From assembly GCA_036245805.1 (NCBI GenBank), contig BTRK01000004.1:4464001-4528000 (forward strand): a stretch of DNA of 64,000 nucleotides. The letters run 5' to 3'. Positions 24,201-35,773 of the stretch are shown in pieces. Positions within the stretch are counted from its first letter, which is position 1. Every line of letters begins with the position of its first letter. A model generated the notes under the pieces. That model was not told the DNA's origin, did not search any database, and saw only the letters and a program-made list of their open reading frames with translations. The position numbers were made by a program, and so were the translations under genes. The stretch comes from Pristionchus mayeri. Lineage: Eukaryota > Nematoda > Chromadorea > Rhabditida > Neodiplogasteridae.

Positions 24201-25443
24201 TTGGGGTGTCCGGAAAGTTCGTATAATTTTTTGTTTTTATTTTTTATTCAATGCTTTACAATTCTCAGTGACCAATGTATGCCCCCTTCTTTCTCACTAC
24301 CTCCCTCCAGCGATTGGGCAGGGTCTCGATTCCTCTCTTCCAGAATGCGGGTTTCTTCGAGACCGCCCAGTTCACGAAAGCCCTCACAACTTCATCTCGA
24401 TTCTTGAACTTCTTTCCTTTGCAGAAGTCAGAGAGAGAGCGGAAGCAGTGGTAGTCGCATGGGGAGAGATCCGGGGAATACGGTGGATGGGGAATCCTCT
24501 CGATCTTCAGCTCGTACATTTTCTTCTGGGTCATCTTCGCTCGATATGGGCGAGCATTGTCCATCAGAAGAAGAATTTTGCCCTGGTTCAGGAGTCTGGG
24601 AGGGACTCTGATCGCGACATCTTCCAGTTGTTCAGAGAAGAGGTCGGCATTGATGCTGGTGCCAGGGGCGAGGATCTCCCAGTAGATGGGACCGAGCACT
24701 GAGAAGAAGAAGCAGAGGAGTTCCTTCTTTCCGTGCTCTTCCTTCTTCGGGACGGGCGTGGGCTTCTCATCTGCATCCACCCATTGCAGTCTCCTCACAG
24801 GGTTATCGCACGTGATCCACTTCTCATCTGTAGCGATGATGGAATTGACCCATCGAAGATTGGATCTACGATGGAGTAATTCCCGACAGACTTGAACACG
24901 ATTTTTCAGCTGTTCGGGGGGAGAGGTCATGGGGAATCACTTGTGGGAGTTTCGGCTTCTTCCCAGATCGATGGAGGATATCGGACACAGTTGATCTGGG
25001 AGTACCAGTATCCTTCTTCAACTCGCGCACACTGGCCATGGGCTTGCGCTTCAGTGTGCGGAGAACGAGAGGCTGATCGAGGGAGGGAGGGCGTCCAGAG
25101 CGGGGTTGATCATCGAGACCAAACTCCCCTTTCTTGAAGCGGGAGAACCACTTATAGCAGAAGGGTATGGAGGGGGCGTCAGCTCCTTCCGACTGGGCCA
25201 GGGCAGAGTGGGCCTCCTTCACGGATCGGCCAAGACGGTAGTAATGAAGTAAAACTGCTCGGAGGTAGAGATGGGAGTCCATCACAAGAATCAATGTAGC
25301 AACTAGGAGACTGATTAAATCCTCTCACTACTCAACGTCAGAATGATGCAATACATTGTTGACAAACAGATTGCGCAATCACTGCATTTGATCGCGAACT
25401 GACTTTTTTCCGAAGCATTATACGAACTTTCCGGTCACCCCAA
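24201..25443 (-). mobile_element. Mariner-family transposon, near full length
   Basis: 1,243 bp flanked by TA on both sides (24199-24200 and 25444-25445). The terminal inverted repeats are about 28 bp. The left end starts TTGGGGTGTCCGGAAAGTTC and the right end is its complement with one visible change (GTGTCC against GTGACC). It carries one transposase gene on the minus strand. Confidence 0.93.
24265..25282 (-). pseudogene. Mariner transposase, D,D34D type, frameshifted
   Basis: The N-terminal frame (from 25282, MDSHLYLRAVLL) contains the helix-turn-helix region (SVKEAHSALAQSEG, WFSRFKKGEFGLDDQPRSGRP) typical of SETMAR-related mariners. The C-terminal frame carries the catalytic residues in ATDEKWI, LLMDNARPYRA and YSPDLSPCDYH, giving the mariner D,D34D pattern, then PNRWREVV near the end. 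The two frames meet around a run of C at about 24920-24926, where a single-base length change shifts the frame. The coding potential is otherwise complete, so the lesion is young or a sequencing error in a homopolymer. Confidence 0.88.
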
Positions 25444-25445
25444 TA

Positions 25446-26533
25446 TATTCCACATGCGTGCCAAGATATTCAGATAACAGACTGAGTTATTGAGGATAGG
25501 GAGATTTTATGATGCCGATAAACTGTATTGAAATACTAAAATAAGAATGATTGATGATACCATGAAATCAATCGTGACATTTACGCTGTTGTGTTCTCAT
25601 ATAAGAAAGTGTTTTCCGACACATTTTGTCTTTTTTCTCCTAAATGTTTGGCATAATAGCTGTGAGTCTGCGTATTTTCTAATTGTCCGTCCTTAGAATG
25701 AAGTAAATCCTAAAAGTGCATCCTCGTCAATTTCGTTTGCAGTCGTCCGTCCATTAAGCACTCGCTTACCTTAGACTACAATACCATAATATCCGAAGTG
25801 CTTGAAGAGGGCATCTCCCTTGCGAAATTAGCACTACTCCTATCACTTTAGGAGCGATAGCGCGCTTTGAAATCAAAAGTAATCTTGACAGCGTAAATTC
25901 ATTTTCGACTCCTAAAGGAATGCGTCATTCGTTTCGTACGCAAGTCTTCCCTCCTTTAAACAATTATACCGTTTCCTTCTACGATTTCCAATAACAATAT
26001 TTATACTGCCTCTTCTTCAGTCTGGTTTTCTAGAACACCGCGCATACAAAACATAATTACGCAAGTAGCCATCATCTCGAACGTCTCTCAGTTCACTTCC
26101 AGAGCGCCTTGAATTTACAACCGTCTTACAATTTTCAATTTGACAGATCTATGCAGATGACGCGAAACATATTCCCATCACATGCGTCGCGCGAAAAAAC
26201 TTGTGAAAGAACGTCAAAGCTTCGCTATTCTTTGACATTCCTGCTCAAAAGTTCAACCCTTACTGCTGCCGACTCTGAACTACACAGACGCGGTAATAGA
26301 TCTCAATATTCTCCCCTTTCACGCTCGCTAAGTACCCTTTCAGCATTTTGTAGATCGGTTCTAATTATATGTGTCTCTCCGATCTGATAAATCAGCAGAA
26401 ATCATTAAATTCCAATACCCACTGAGGGTCCCAAGAGAAGGATATAGAGTGCTACCGTACCTTAACCGTACCCATCTTATTGTCATCCAATCTGTACGAT
26501 TCTCAGTAAAACACGTGATAATTTCAGAGAAAT
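25446..26533. other. Intergenic region, no gene recognised
   Basis: 1.1 kb of unremarkable sequence. ORFs here have no family features. It ends in AATTTCAG followed six bases later by the start of the first chemoreceptor. Confidence 0.5.
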
Positions 26534-28225
26534 ATGCTTCCGAGATTATCGATAGACGATGTTCTCACTTTTGTCCACATCGATCGATCTAATTCCATCA
26601 ACAGTTCCGCCTTTCAGGATGGCCACTCTTTCTTGCTAGTTATTGTTGGATTCGAGGTATTGGCATTTGTTTGTATGACGGTCATCAATGTTTTTAGATG
26701 ATTTTGAACGTGTCCGTTATTGTATTTTATCCATTTTTCTGTTTCGTCGTATGGAAAACCAGTGAGATTATTCAAATATTTCACTCTTCTAATTCATTCG
26801 AATAGATGTCGTACATCGGAATATCCGCCTTCAACTTTGCACAGCGGCTACTATTCATACATTTGGTGTGCTAGTTAGATTCTTCCTCTTCTACTGCCAG
26901 TACACGGGAGTGCCCGATAGAGGTTTGGCTCCTGCAATTGGTCGACAATTCGATCAAAATTGCAGATGTGGTTTACGCTCATTGGCTAGCTGAGATTGTT
27001 CGGGACTTTGCTCTAACCTTCGCAGTGTCAATGTAAGCGGTGCTGAACTCTTGCGGTGAAATATAACAATTCAGATTGGGTTCACTTGCAATTGAAAGGA
27101 CAGTGGCTACTTACGCATGGAAATGGTATGAGAGGGCATCGTGCTCGACTATTTTGGTGAATTTCACTGAAAATTTAAATTTAAATCAGAATTTAAGGTA
27201 TTTTTACTGGCAGAGTCATTCAATCTGCTCGCACTGATTGGCAATGAGTTGGTGAAGTGTGAGTTAGGCGAAATTGTTAAAGGGGCTGACACACTATTTA
27301 GACACAATCTCCGTTCAAGCTTGCTTTGTTTTCAATTGTGGCGTGGAAGCTCTGGGTTTTATGGTGAGTAGGACGTGGATGTAAGAAAGATAAAGATCAC
27401 TCAGGGATTTATTTGTATCTATCGAATAAACACCAAACTACAACAGCGATTGGAAGACGATCCCTGTGCATATAACGTTTCCCAAAAATTTCAAGTTCGA
27501 GAGAATCTCGAAGTTATAAGTGTGAGTTTCCCTCTTGAAATACCCAATTAGATCGCATCGTTTACAGTTTATGTTCGGAATGATCAAAGTATGGGTCGTG
27601 TTCGTATCATTGTCATTTATCTCTTACGGATTCTTCGCGTAAGTATTAGGGATGGCGATTCGATGAGGTAGTGATTCCACTACGGCTCTCGAGCAATCGT
27701 CTGACTCTCTTCAGTTTGCACGCTCTCTCGTCTCTCTGACCGGCGAAAGAGCGTGCAAACTGAAGAGAGTCAGACCATTGCTACTCCTCTCCCTCCTCGA
27801 ATTGCGAAATCACGCGAGGGAGAGAGAGGTGTAGCGGAACCGCTACCTCGCATCGAATAGCGTTTTTTTTCAAACAGAATAACTTCAGTTTCGGTCCGAG
27901 CAATCTCATGGCTTTGAGAAACATGAACTACTGCATCTTCGAAGTGCTGGGCGCTTTGTGAGTCATGCCGTTCTCGGCTGATGACGTCACTTCCTTCTTC
28001 TTCAGATACTTCTCATGTTTCTATCATCTCGGAATCTCTGGAAACGTTCACATTCGGAAGCAATTTCGAACACTATACTTAGGCCGTTCCGGATCTAATG
28101 AAGTAATCTTGTTTTTGTGTAATGTGAGAAAGGTTAATGCATTCTAGATTGCAATGGAAGAACAACCCAACCAATTATCCGATTCTCAACGCTATTTTGC
28201 TGATTTGAGACGACACTGGAACTAG
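26534..28225 (+). CDS. 7TM chemoreceptor, class e (Sre)-like, spliced
   Basis: Serpentine receptor predicted in the plasma membrane of chemosensory cells. Spliced exons give a start MLPRLSIDDV, TM1 FLLVIVGFEMILNVSVIVF, then IHTFGVLVRFFLFYCQYTG, HWLAEIVRDFALTFAVSI and the Sre hallmark LGSLAIERTVATY...YERAS, followed by ALGFMGFICIYRIN and SQKFQVRENLEV (Sre-type loop). The C-terminal part contains GPSNLMALRNMNYCIFEVLG and ends RYFADLRRHWN-stop. About ten exons join in frame, so it looks intact. The intron near 27645-27890 contains the second copy of the 75-nt hairpin inside a larger palindromic unit. Start 26534 follows AATTTCAG by six bases. Confidence 0.75.
27655..27865. repeat. Nested palindromic unit with 75-nt hairpin, copy 2
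   Basis: The core hairpin (27700-27774) has the same 31-nt arms as the copy at 3405-3479, again with one mismatch but at a different position. Around it, GATTCGATGAGGTAGTG-like sequence pairs loosely with the complement near 27820-27865. The whole unit lies inside an Sre intron. Confidence 0.8.
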
Positions 28226-28967
28226 TTCCAGTTCCAGTGTCCTGTCACAGTCCTGTTCCCTGTCACAATTAAATTATTTATTTATTTATCGTTGTTCATA
28301 ATAGCTGTTTATAATAGTTAATAAATGATTTTAAACGAGAAAATGATGTGTAAGTCAAATAATATTTTGATGGTCAGGAGTAGAGTGCGGAGACGAAGAG
28401 CAATTTCGCGAATTTTTGAAAACTTCGAGTGGTCGTATCACAAAAACGAGTCGAAAACGTTCAAAAACACCCAATTCATTGTTATGAAGAGTCTGCGTTC
28501 TTCTCGATTTTTACAGAAATGTTGTGCTAATATGTAAATCAGCTATGCATACTATACAACATTTGGTTCAAACTAAGTGTCAACATGGCATTGATGCAAT
28601 CTGATTCAAAAACCCACACTATATTTGCTGGTTTTATCTTTATAATGAAAAATGATCTTCTTCGAGCTCTTCATCTCCGCACTCTAGTCAGGAGAAGAGT
28701 ATATTCTACTCTTTAATTTCATGTTCTATTGCATTACGTTTTCCAATCGCTATAAGCTTGCTCAACACATTTTACCGACACCTGGTTGTGCATGTGGGAA
28801 TACAAAAATCATCTGCTCCCTGTTGGGTGTCGCCATATTGTATCTGCTACCACCGCGGATACTGTAGAAACATCCTCATCCACTAATTGTTTTGGCTGTC
28901 GTTTGCGATGAGATAAAAGGCTCGATTTCCTTGTGATCTCGTTTCATCTCTTCATGAAGATAAAACG
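28226..28967. other. Spacer between chemoreceptors
   Basis: No gene seen. A TATA-like GATAAAAGG lies about 50 bases before the next start codon. Confidence 0.45.
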
Positions 28968-30618
28968 ATGAATTCATCTAATCTCCGCTATGAATACCAC
29001 CTCGACAGGGACTACTTCGTGCCATTCATGCAACTGTGAGTAACGATTCAGGATATTCTTATGGTAAAATCAACGAGATATAAGGAAAATCCCCAACCAC
29101 GTGCACACAACACGGGCAGTTTGAAGTCTCGAAGCAGGTCACTGGTTTCCAGGATAGGCTCTCGTTGCTACATAGACTATGGGGTGGCACAGCCCGCTCT
29201 TGCGTGGAGCAATGCCTAACACCTTTACCTTTTTATGAGTAATGCAGGTTCCAACCTTTCTACGGAGTAGCTGTTCTCCCCATGCATTGCATCGCCTTCT
29301 TCCTTCTCCTTCGTCACACTCGAAGCTGGGCAACGAACATCAAGATCGGATATCACTTAACACAGGTTTGCACGAGAAGTATCAAAATGCACAAATATTC
29401 CAAAAAACTTGAGTTGATAATGTTCGCCCACGACGTGTGGACGTGCTTCTTCTTCCGTGGTTACGAACTCCTGCCCAATCCCATCGCAATGTGCACTGGA
29501 ATCGCATGTAGATCCATCGGACCTTATAACGCGTTGGTGAGTTATCAATGAATAGTTGCTGATGATACATAAGTGATATTTAGGCTGTCGAGCATATTTT
29601 CATGATTCACGCTGTTACGTTTTTCCAATTTTGGCTATTTATGATGCAGCAGCAAGTGGCTTCCTTCAGTAAGACTTATGCGCTGAGCAGATGGTGAGGT
29701 CAGATTATATAAGTTAAGTTAATTATTCGATTAAGGAAGAAGATCTTCTTCGTCCTCTTCATCTACTGCGGTCTATGGGTCAATGGCATCTCTACAATAC
29801 TCACCGCTTATGATGTTCCGAATGCCCAGGATATTTTGGATGTATGTCTACAATTTTTTCAAACGTTTAGACAGTTCTTGGCAGAGACAGCAGCTGAACT
29901 GGACCAGGGATATTGAAGGCGCTCAATTCATGATCTTTGGCGAGGTTGGATACTGTGGAGCTTACAGATACGGTAAGCTACATTTATTGTTGTGCTACTG
30001 GTCCTCATGGGACCAATTATGCGAAGAGAAAGATAACAAATGTAAGAAACAGAGAACACATCTTAGAAGTGTACGTGATCCTTGCGAGCATTCTCGTCAT
30101 GCTTCCTGTTCGATACTTTCCAATCGGCAGCTCGATTCGTTTATTGGAACAACAAGTGAGAGCGATGGTGCTTGATGTTATGATCAATCCATTGCAGACA
30201 GCACTGACTTCACGAGCGATGAGCATGAAAAAGATGTACATTTCAGTACTCATCAAACAGGTTGGCTGTCAATCCACATGAGTGAAGCTCACAAGATTTT
30301 CTTCAGACGACAATTATGTCAATATTCTACGTGTATCCTCTCCTTCTCCCGATCATCGCGTTCAATTTCCAAATTGCTTTTCTCCCGGATTTAATGTTGG
30401 CATTTGTGCGGGTCGCCAGTGTTAGTTCCCTTGATATACCTGACGCTTCTATTCTCAACTTCATAACGGAAAGAATGATGTACTTTGCAGATGTCATACA
30501 TGTTTCAGTCGATTCCTCAGTTTTATGTTCTTCTATCGGCAAATAAATCATTCCGTCAAGTAAGAGTCAATTTTATCTGGAAATGTGTAAAAAGGTCGTT
30601 CTAAGGTACTTGGAATGA
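28968..30618 (+). CDS. 7TM chemoreceptor, Srh/Sri-like, spliced
   Basis: Second serpentine receptor, of the Str superfamily. The spliced protein starts MNSSNLRYEYHLDRDYF. TM1 is FYGVAVLPMHCIAFFLLLR, then LIMFAHDVWTCFFFRGYELL with a following LPNP-type turn, HIFMIHAVTFFQFWLFMM, KKIFFVLFIYCGLW and YVILASILVMLPVRYF. The loop SRAMSMKKMYISVLIKQ resembles the class H consensus with MS..T..MQ and a final Q before TM6 (TIMSIFYVYPLLLPIIAF). The C-terminal exon is SYMFQSIPQFYVLLSANKSF, then VVLRYLE-stop at 30618. One junction (about 29973-30068) is resolved only by a 96-nt intron. The gene appears intact. Confidence 0.7.
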
Positions 30619-31508
30619 AATGTCGCCTCTTAACTATTCTGAATACACCCACATCATCGTGTTCTTCATCGTCTTCACCAACCTGGACCACCATCATTTG
30701 AGTTCCTGTCTACATGGAAATAGTGGAATTAGTTTTATCCATGCATGACAGATTTCCTTTTCACGATTGTTTTGAGTCGTAAACTTTGTATTACTTGTTC
30801 ATACTAATACAAATATCTAGATGGAGCCAGTTAATTAATGTTCAAAATCAAGGGCAGAATGCCGATGTCATTCCTTCACAAAATAATGGTAGCAGATCAG
30901 CTGATGCTGCTGATATACGACTATCTCCCTTCTCCCGGTATTTTTGTCTCTAACTAGTCATATTCCAGCTATGGAAATACTCAACAATCTATATAAAATC
31001 AGCGGCCCATTTATTTTTTATCAACAGTTCTGAGTTCTGGAGATGGATTCTCACTTCACAAGAAAGTAAATTCCGTTAGTGGCCTAATTTGTCAAAACTA
31101 CACGAAAAATCCACGTCCGCGGGAAGAAGTCCATTGTTACAGAGTGTGGGTAGGGGGATGTTTGGGGGTTGCAGAAAAATACGACATTGGACAGGTGACA
31201 AAAATCGAACAGAAGCCACCTTTGTTCATAGCAATTCATGAATATACTGATTTAGAGGTTGATTGTGTTCAATTAATGAACATTGAAATAAGAATGAATA
31301 AACGCAATTAATGAATATAGATCAGTAACTCTTCATCTGTCATAAGCATCCATCACTTCCTTGACATTCAGTATGCTGCTCAGTCTACGCTTCTCCAAAG
31401 ATCCGAACATTTCTTTGCCGTTATTTTTCCTTCCACAAAAAAACTTGTTAGAAAAAAGAATTCAATTTTTGTAATAATTATGAAATTTACATAATACTAC
31501 CCTGCTAG
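30619..31508. other. Spacer, no gene recognised
   Basis: 890 bp of AT-rich sequence upstream of the Str pair. No convincing ORF or repeat. Confidence 0.5.
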
Positions 31509-33284
31509 ATGTTGTTCACTTCCCTCTACAAGTGGTTCTGTCTCATTTCGTGTGTCTGTTCTTGTATGTTGAATGGCCTTCTCATCGTCATCGTGCATAC
31601 TCGAAGAACACGCATCGGTTTCTACAGGTAAATTGGGTAGCAGTTCAACGACGTTGAAGACGTGATCTTACAGATTCTTCACGCTTTCTACCCTACTTAT
31701 CGGCATCTTCTACTCGATAGCATTCGCTGTTGCACAACCGGTAAGTAGTACTGGCACATGTAATACGTCAGAAAAAAGTGACGTCACTTTTTTCGGTAAC
31801 GCCACCTCAGGGCAGATAGTGCTCGTCATTAGCAATTATCTGATACCAAACACGAAGGTCAATCACCGTTCTGTGCTAAGCTATTTTGAGTTGCGCTTTT
31901 GCCGCTGGCGATTTTTGAAACCTAGTTGCGCTTTTGTCGTTGCGGTTCTGTCATACCCCAGTTAGACAATGATTTTTCAGTTCTGGTACGCGAATCTGGG
32001 AATGCTTGGATTCTTCTCGATCGCTCCCTGGCAACGAAATGCTCAACTCACCAGTGTGGGCTTCTTGAATGGATATTTTCAACAGTTTTAGCACTAACTA
32101 TAACCCAATTCTCTGCTTCAGATCGCCTACCAGTTTTGGTTCATATCTTTCGTGCTCATTGTCTTGAGTATGACGTGCAGTTTTACCTACAGATACGGAA
32201 TTTTGTGCAGGTGAACATGTAATAATTCTTCTACTAAAAATAACGATCATTTGCTCATATTTGAATATTAGCCCTTCCTTTTCAGTCGGAGAATTGTTTC
32301 AATGTTTGAGGTTCCTAGTCGGTTTGCGATAACTGTCTGCATTTTCATGGTGCGGTATTTTCCATATGTGTTTCAAATATTTTCGCAAAATACTCATTTC
32401 TTCAGTCAATTTTAATCTTTTGGTTGTACGATGTGAACTATATGCTATTCGTCGATTCAAAGGTTCGGAAATGTTGAAAATACAGACAAGAACTGGATTT
32501 TATTTGCCAAGATTGGCGCTTTGCATAATTTAGGACGTGCGTCGGAAAATGCATGCCAAATACTCGGAAAAATTCAATATGAATTTGATGAAATCGTATG
32601 CTCTCACGACAAATATAATTGTGAGTTTTAATCTATTTTGTATCACAGTCGATCACAATTTCTATATTTAGAACGATCAAACAGTTCAACGATGCTTAAT
32701 TGGTACCTTTACATTGATCGTGATGATGTATTTTTTGATTTCGATCATGGTGATGCTTTTTTGCAATTACTGGAAAAATATGGAAACTCAAACATGTACC
32801 TCAACAGCTTTTCTGTGGATGGAAAATTCATAAGACTGTAAAGACCCGAACAATGAGCAATACGACGAAAAAAATTCATGAGAAAGCGCTCAAAATGATG
32901 ATTTCACAGGTGAAATTATCGATTTTGTCTAATGTACAATGTTTCTTTGAGGCGCTTAATCCAGTTTTATTTCTTTACCTTCCTGCATTTATCAATTTGT
33001 TTGGAATGTTCTCAGATATTGATGCCGGTGACAGACCCAAGGTTGGCCACATTTGATCGGCTAGCAACAATAAAATATCTCAAGATTCTCGCTCTTCTGT
33101 TTGCTCTATTCCCAATTTTCAATCCAATCATTGTGATCTACTTCACGGAAGAGTACAAGAGGGTCATTTTCAATCGTCGACAGTCGAGCAGCATTGTGGT
33201 TCGTTTTATTTCAAAATCCATTTTCAATACAATTCGTTCCAGGTTTCTACTGTAAAATCACGAGATCATGAGTCACGGAAATAA
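31509..33284 (+). CDS. 7TM chemoreceptor, Str-like, copy 1
   Basis: The spliced product begins MLFTSLYKWFCLISC. TM1 ends in NGLLIVIVHTRRTRIGFYR, followed by FFTLSTLLIGIFYSIAFAV (TM2, the Str pattern Y-S-I....Q-P), FWYANLGMLGFFSIAPW, WFISFVLIVLSMTCSF with YRYGILC, VPSRFAITVCIFM and IGTFTLIVMMYFLISIM. The loop KTVKTRTMSNTTKKIHEKAL precedes ALNPVLFLYLPAFINLFGMF, and TM7 is ALLFALFPIFNPIIVIYF with EEYKRVIF. Stop at 33284. All introns are in frame and the gene looks functional. It is a tandem duplicate of the gene at 33846-35441, with the same exon plan. The ligand is unknown. Confidence 0.8.
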
Positions 33285-33845
33285 AATCATTATGCTTCAT
33301 TCAAGATATACGAAATGAAATTATTGTTGACTTCACACATAACACCAATTTCAAATGTTCATTGCGTGGTTATTCACAGTTTCGCATATATTGTCAGCCA
33401 ATTCAATCAGCGATTCACGCATTCAATAATAGTTGTCTATTCGCTGATTGCAATTATTTGTCGCTTTCAATTGTTGATTGCAGTATAGCTAATGAATAGT
33501 CCATTTATCAACATGCGTAGGCAATATGAAAGCTGCTTGCATCACAGTGAATAGTTAGACATGAATGAATACAATTTATGAATTGATCATTAACGAATAA
33601 TTTTGTAGAAAAAAACAGCAATCACTTCCTTGATGAGCAGTTTGGTGTTCGGTCTACTCTTCTCCCAAGAAATGAGCCTTTATTTCTGTATTTGCTCGCC
33701 ACGAACTCATTCTTTCCAAGAGACTATTTCAAAAGCTATATAGCAATGAGAAGTCTAACTTAACCCATGCTCTAAGTTGTGAATAAGTCTTCCCATACCA
33801 ATAGATTAGGCCGATTTTCTTCATTTATTCTATTCAGAACCTGTC
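33285..33845. other. Spacer between tandem Str genes
   Basis: 561 bp, AT-rich, no ORF of note. It is expected to hold the 3' end of copy 1 and the promoter of copy 2. Confidence 0.5.
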
Positions 33846-35441
33846 ATGTCGTTCACTTCCCTCTACAAGTGGTTCTGTCTCGGTTCGTGTGCCTGTTCGT
33901 ATCTCTTGAATGGACTTCTCATATTCATCGTGCATACTCGAAGAACGCGCATCGGATTCTACAGGTAAAATGGGCAGATATTTGTTTTTTTTAGACGAGA
34001 CTTTTCAGATTCTTCACGTTATCTACCGTACTCATCGGCGTCTTGTATTCGATTGCCTTTGCTACTGTACAACCGGTTTGTAAAATTTTGCTAAAGTGAC
34101 TTTCGGTGGCTCAATGCGGTATCTTAAAACACAGGTCTTTCAGTTCTGGTATGCGAGTCTTGGAATGCTTGGATTCTTCTCGATTGCTCCTTGGCAAGGA
34201 AACGTAGAACTCATTCGAGTGAGGTTCTTGAAAATGAACGTTTGTAGATTATTGTTCAGCAAAAGTTCAATCAAATTTCTTTGCTTCAGTACGCCTTCCA
34301 CTTTTGGTTCACATCTTTCATTTTAATTCTAATGTGCATGGCCTGCAGTTTTGCTTACAGATACGGAATTTTGTGCAGGTGGCCATATTTTTTCATTATT
34401 CGTTTAACGATTTGCTTTTCAGTCGAAGAATTGTCTCGATGTTCGAGGTTCCGAGTCGATTCGCTGTCACTGTCTGCATTTTTATGGTGCGTGATTTTGA
34501 ATTGCTTGTGCTTTTTTCAGATATTTTCCTCATTCTCATTCTCCAAAATATGCATAACATGGTTTGATTTTCAGTCAGTTCTATTGATCTGGTTGTATGA
34601 CGTGAACTGTATCGTATTCGGCGATTCAAAGGTTCGTGATTGTTTAAAATACAGTAAACTAGTTGTAAGTATTTGGATGGAAATAATTTAGGAAGTGCGC
34701 CGGAAAATGGATGCCAAATTCTCTACAGAATTCCATGTGAATTGGACGACGTCTCATGTCCGCACTGTTAATATAATTGTGAGTTTGAAATCGCTTAGCA
34801 TGAATACTTCTTCATTTTGCTCACAAATTCTTTATTTAGAACGATGGCACGGCCAAACAAAGCTTGATTGGCACCGTCGCTTTGATTGTGATGATGTATT
34901 CTCTGATTTTGATCATGGTAATCTCCGTTTACAATTCACACAATATCAATATTCAAACATTTTCCTCAGTTTTTCTGTGGATGGAGGATTCATAAGACCG
35001 TGAAGACTCGAACAATGAGTTACAAGACGAAGGAGGTCCATGGCAAAGCACTCAAAATGATGATTGCACAGGTGAATTATCGATTTCAAAATCGTCAACG
35101 TTGGTTTTGAGGCGCTCAATCCTGTTTTATTTCTCTATATTCCTGCCTTTATCAACTTGTTTGGAATGTTCGCAGACATGGACGTAGGCGATCGACCAAA
35201 GGTTTGGCATGTTCATCATTCTTGCTAAATTATATCTCAAGGTTCTCGCTCTTCTTCTGGTTTTTTTCCCTATTTTCAATCCAATCATTGTGATCTACTT
35301 CACGGAAGACTATAAGCGGTTCATTTTCAATCGTGATCTATCAAGCAGCATTGCGGTTTGTTTTATTTTCGAAAACATTTCCGATATAAATAGTTCCAGG
35401 TTTCTTCCATAAAGTCAAGAGATATTGAGTCACGGGTATAA
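33846..35441 (+). CDS. 7TM chemoreceptor, Str-like, copy 2
   Basis: Paralogue of the preceding gene, with matching exons and only scattered substitutions: MSFTSLYKWFCLGSC, NGLLIFIVHTRRTRIGFYR, FFTLSTVLIGVLYSIAFA, FWYASLGMLGFFSIAPWQG, FTSFILILMCMACSFAYRYG, KTVKTRTMSYKTKEVHGKAL, ALNPVLFLYIPAFINLFGMF and ALLLVFFPIFNPIIVIYF. Stop at 35441 (VSSIKSRDIESRV). Conserved frame and splice sites with protein-level divergence suggest that both copies are maintained. Expected in sensory cilia, coupled to G proteins, by family analogy. Confidence 0.8.
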
Positions 35442-35773
35442 AATCACATACCCGGAACAAATGAGATATTTTCCAGAATGATAATGCTCATTTCCTATGC
35501 ATACATCGATTTCCATCTCATTTCAGCTATTTCAATTCGTGGTTTTCTACAGAAGTCGTTAGATTGCTGATTGTAAATTTTCTCTTTTTCACTATTTCAC
35601 TAGAAAAACCAATGAATGGGCTCATTCATGAAAATTCGTAAGCAATACAAAGGCAGATCGGATGATGATGTTTATTGAGTACTGTATGAACAAATCAAAA
35701 ACCGTGCTATAGACACTACCTTTTAATGTAAACTTATGCCCATAAGGTATGGGCAATAACACTTCCATTCACT
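35442..35773. other. Convergent 3' ends, no gene
   Basis: Spacer between the Str gene (+) and the GST-like gene (-). Nothing else recognised. Confidence 0.5.

Noticed and set aside
24268..24702. + strand ORF over the mariner
   Set aside because: Antisense shadow of the transposase; no family features.
28208..28240. CACTGGAACTAGTTCCAG palindrome at the Sre stop codon
   Set aside because: Short and isolated; no reason to treat it as a terminator in a eukaryote.
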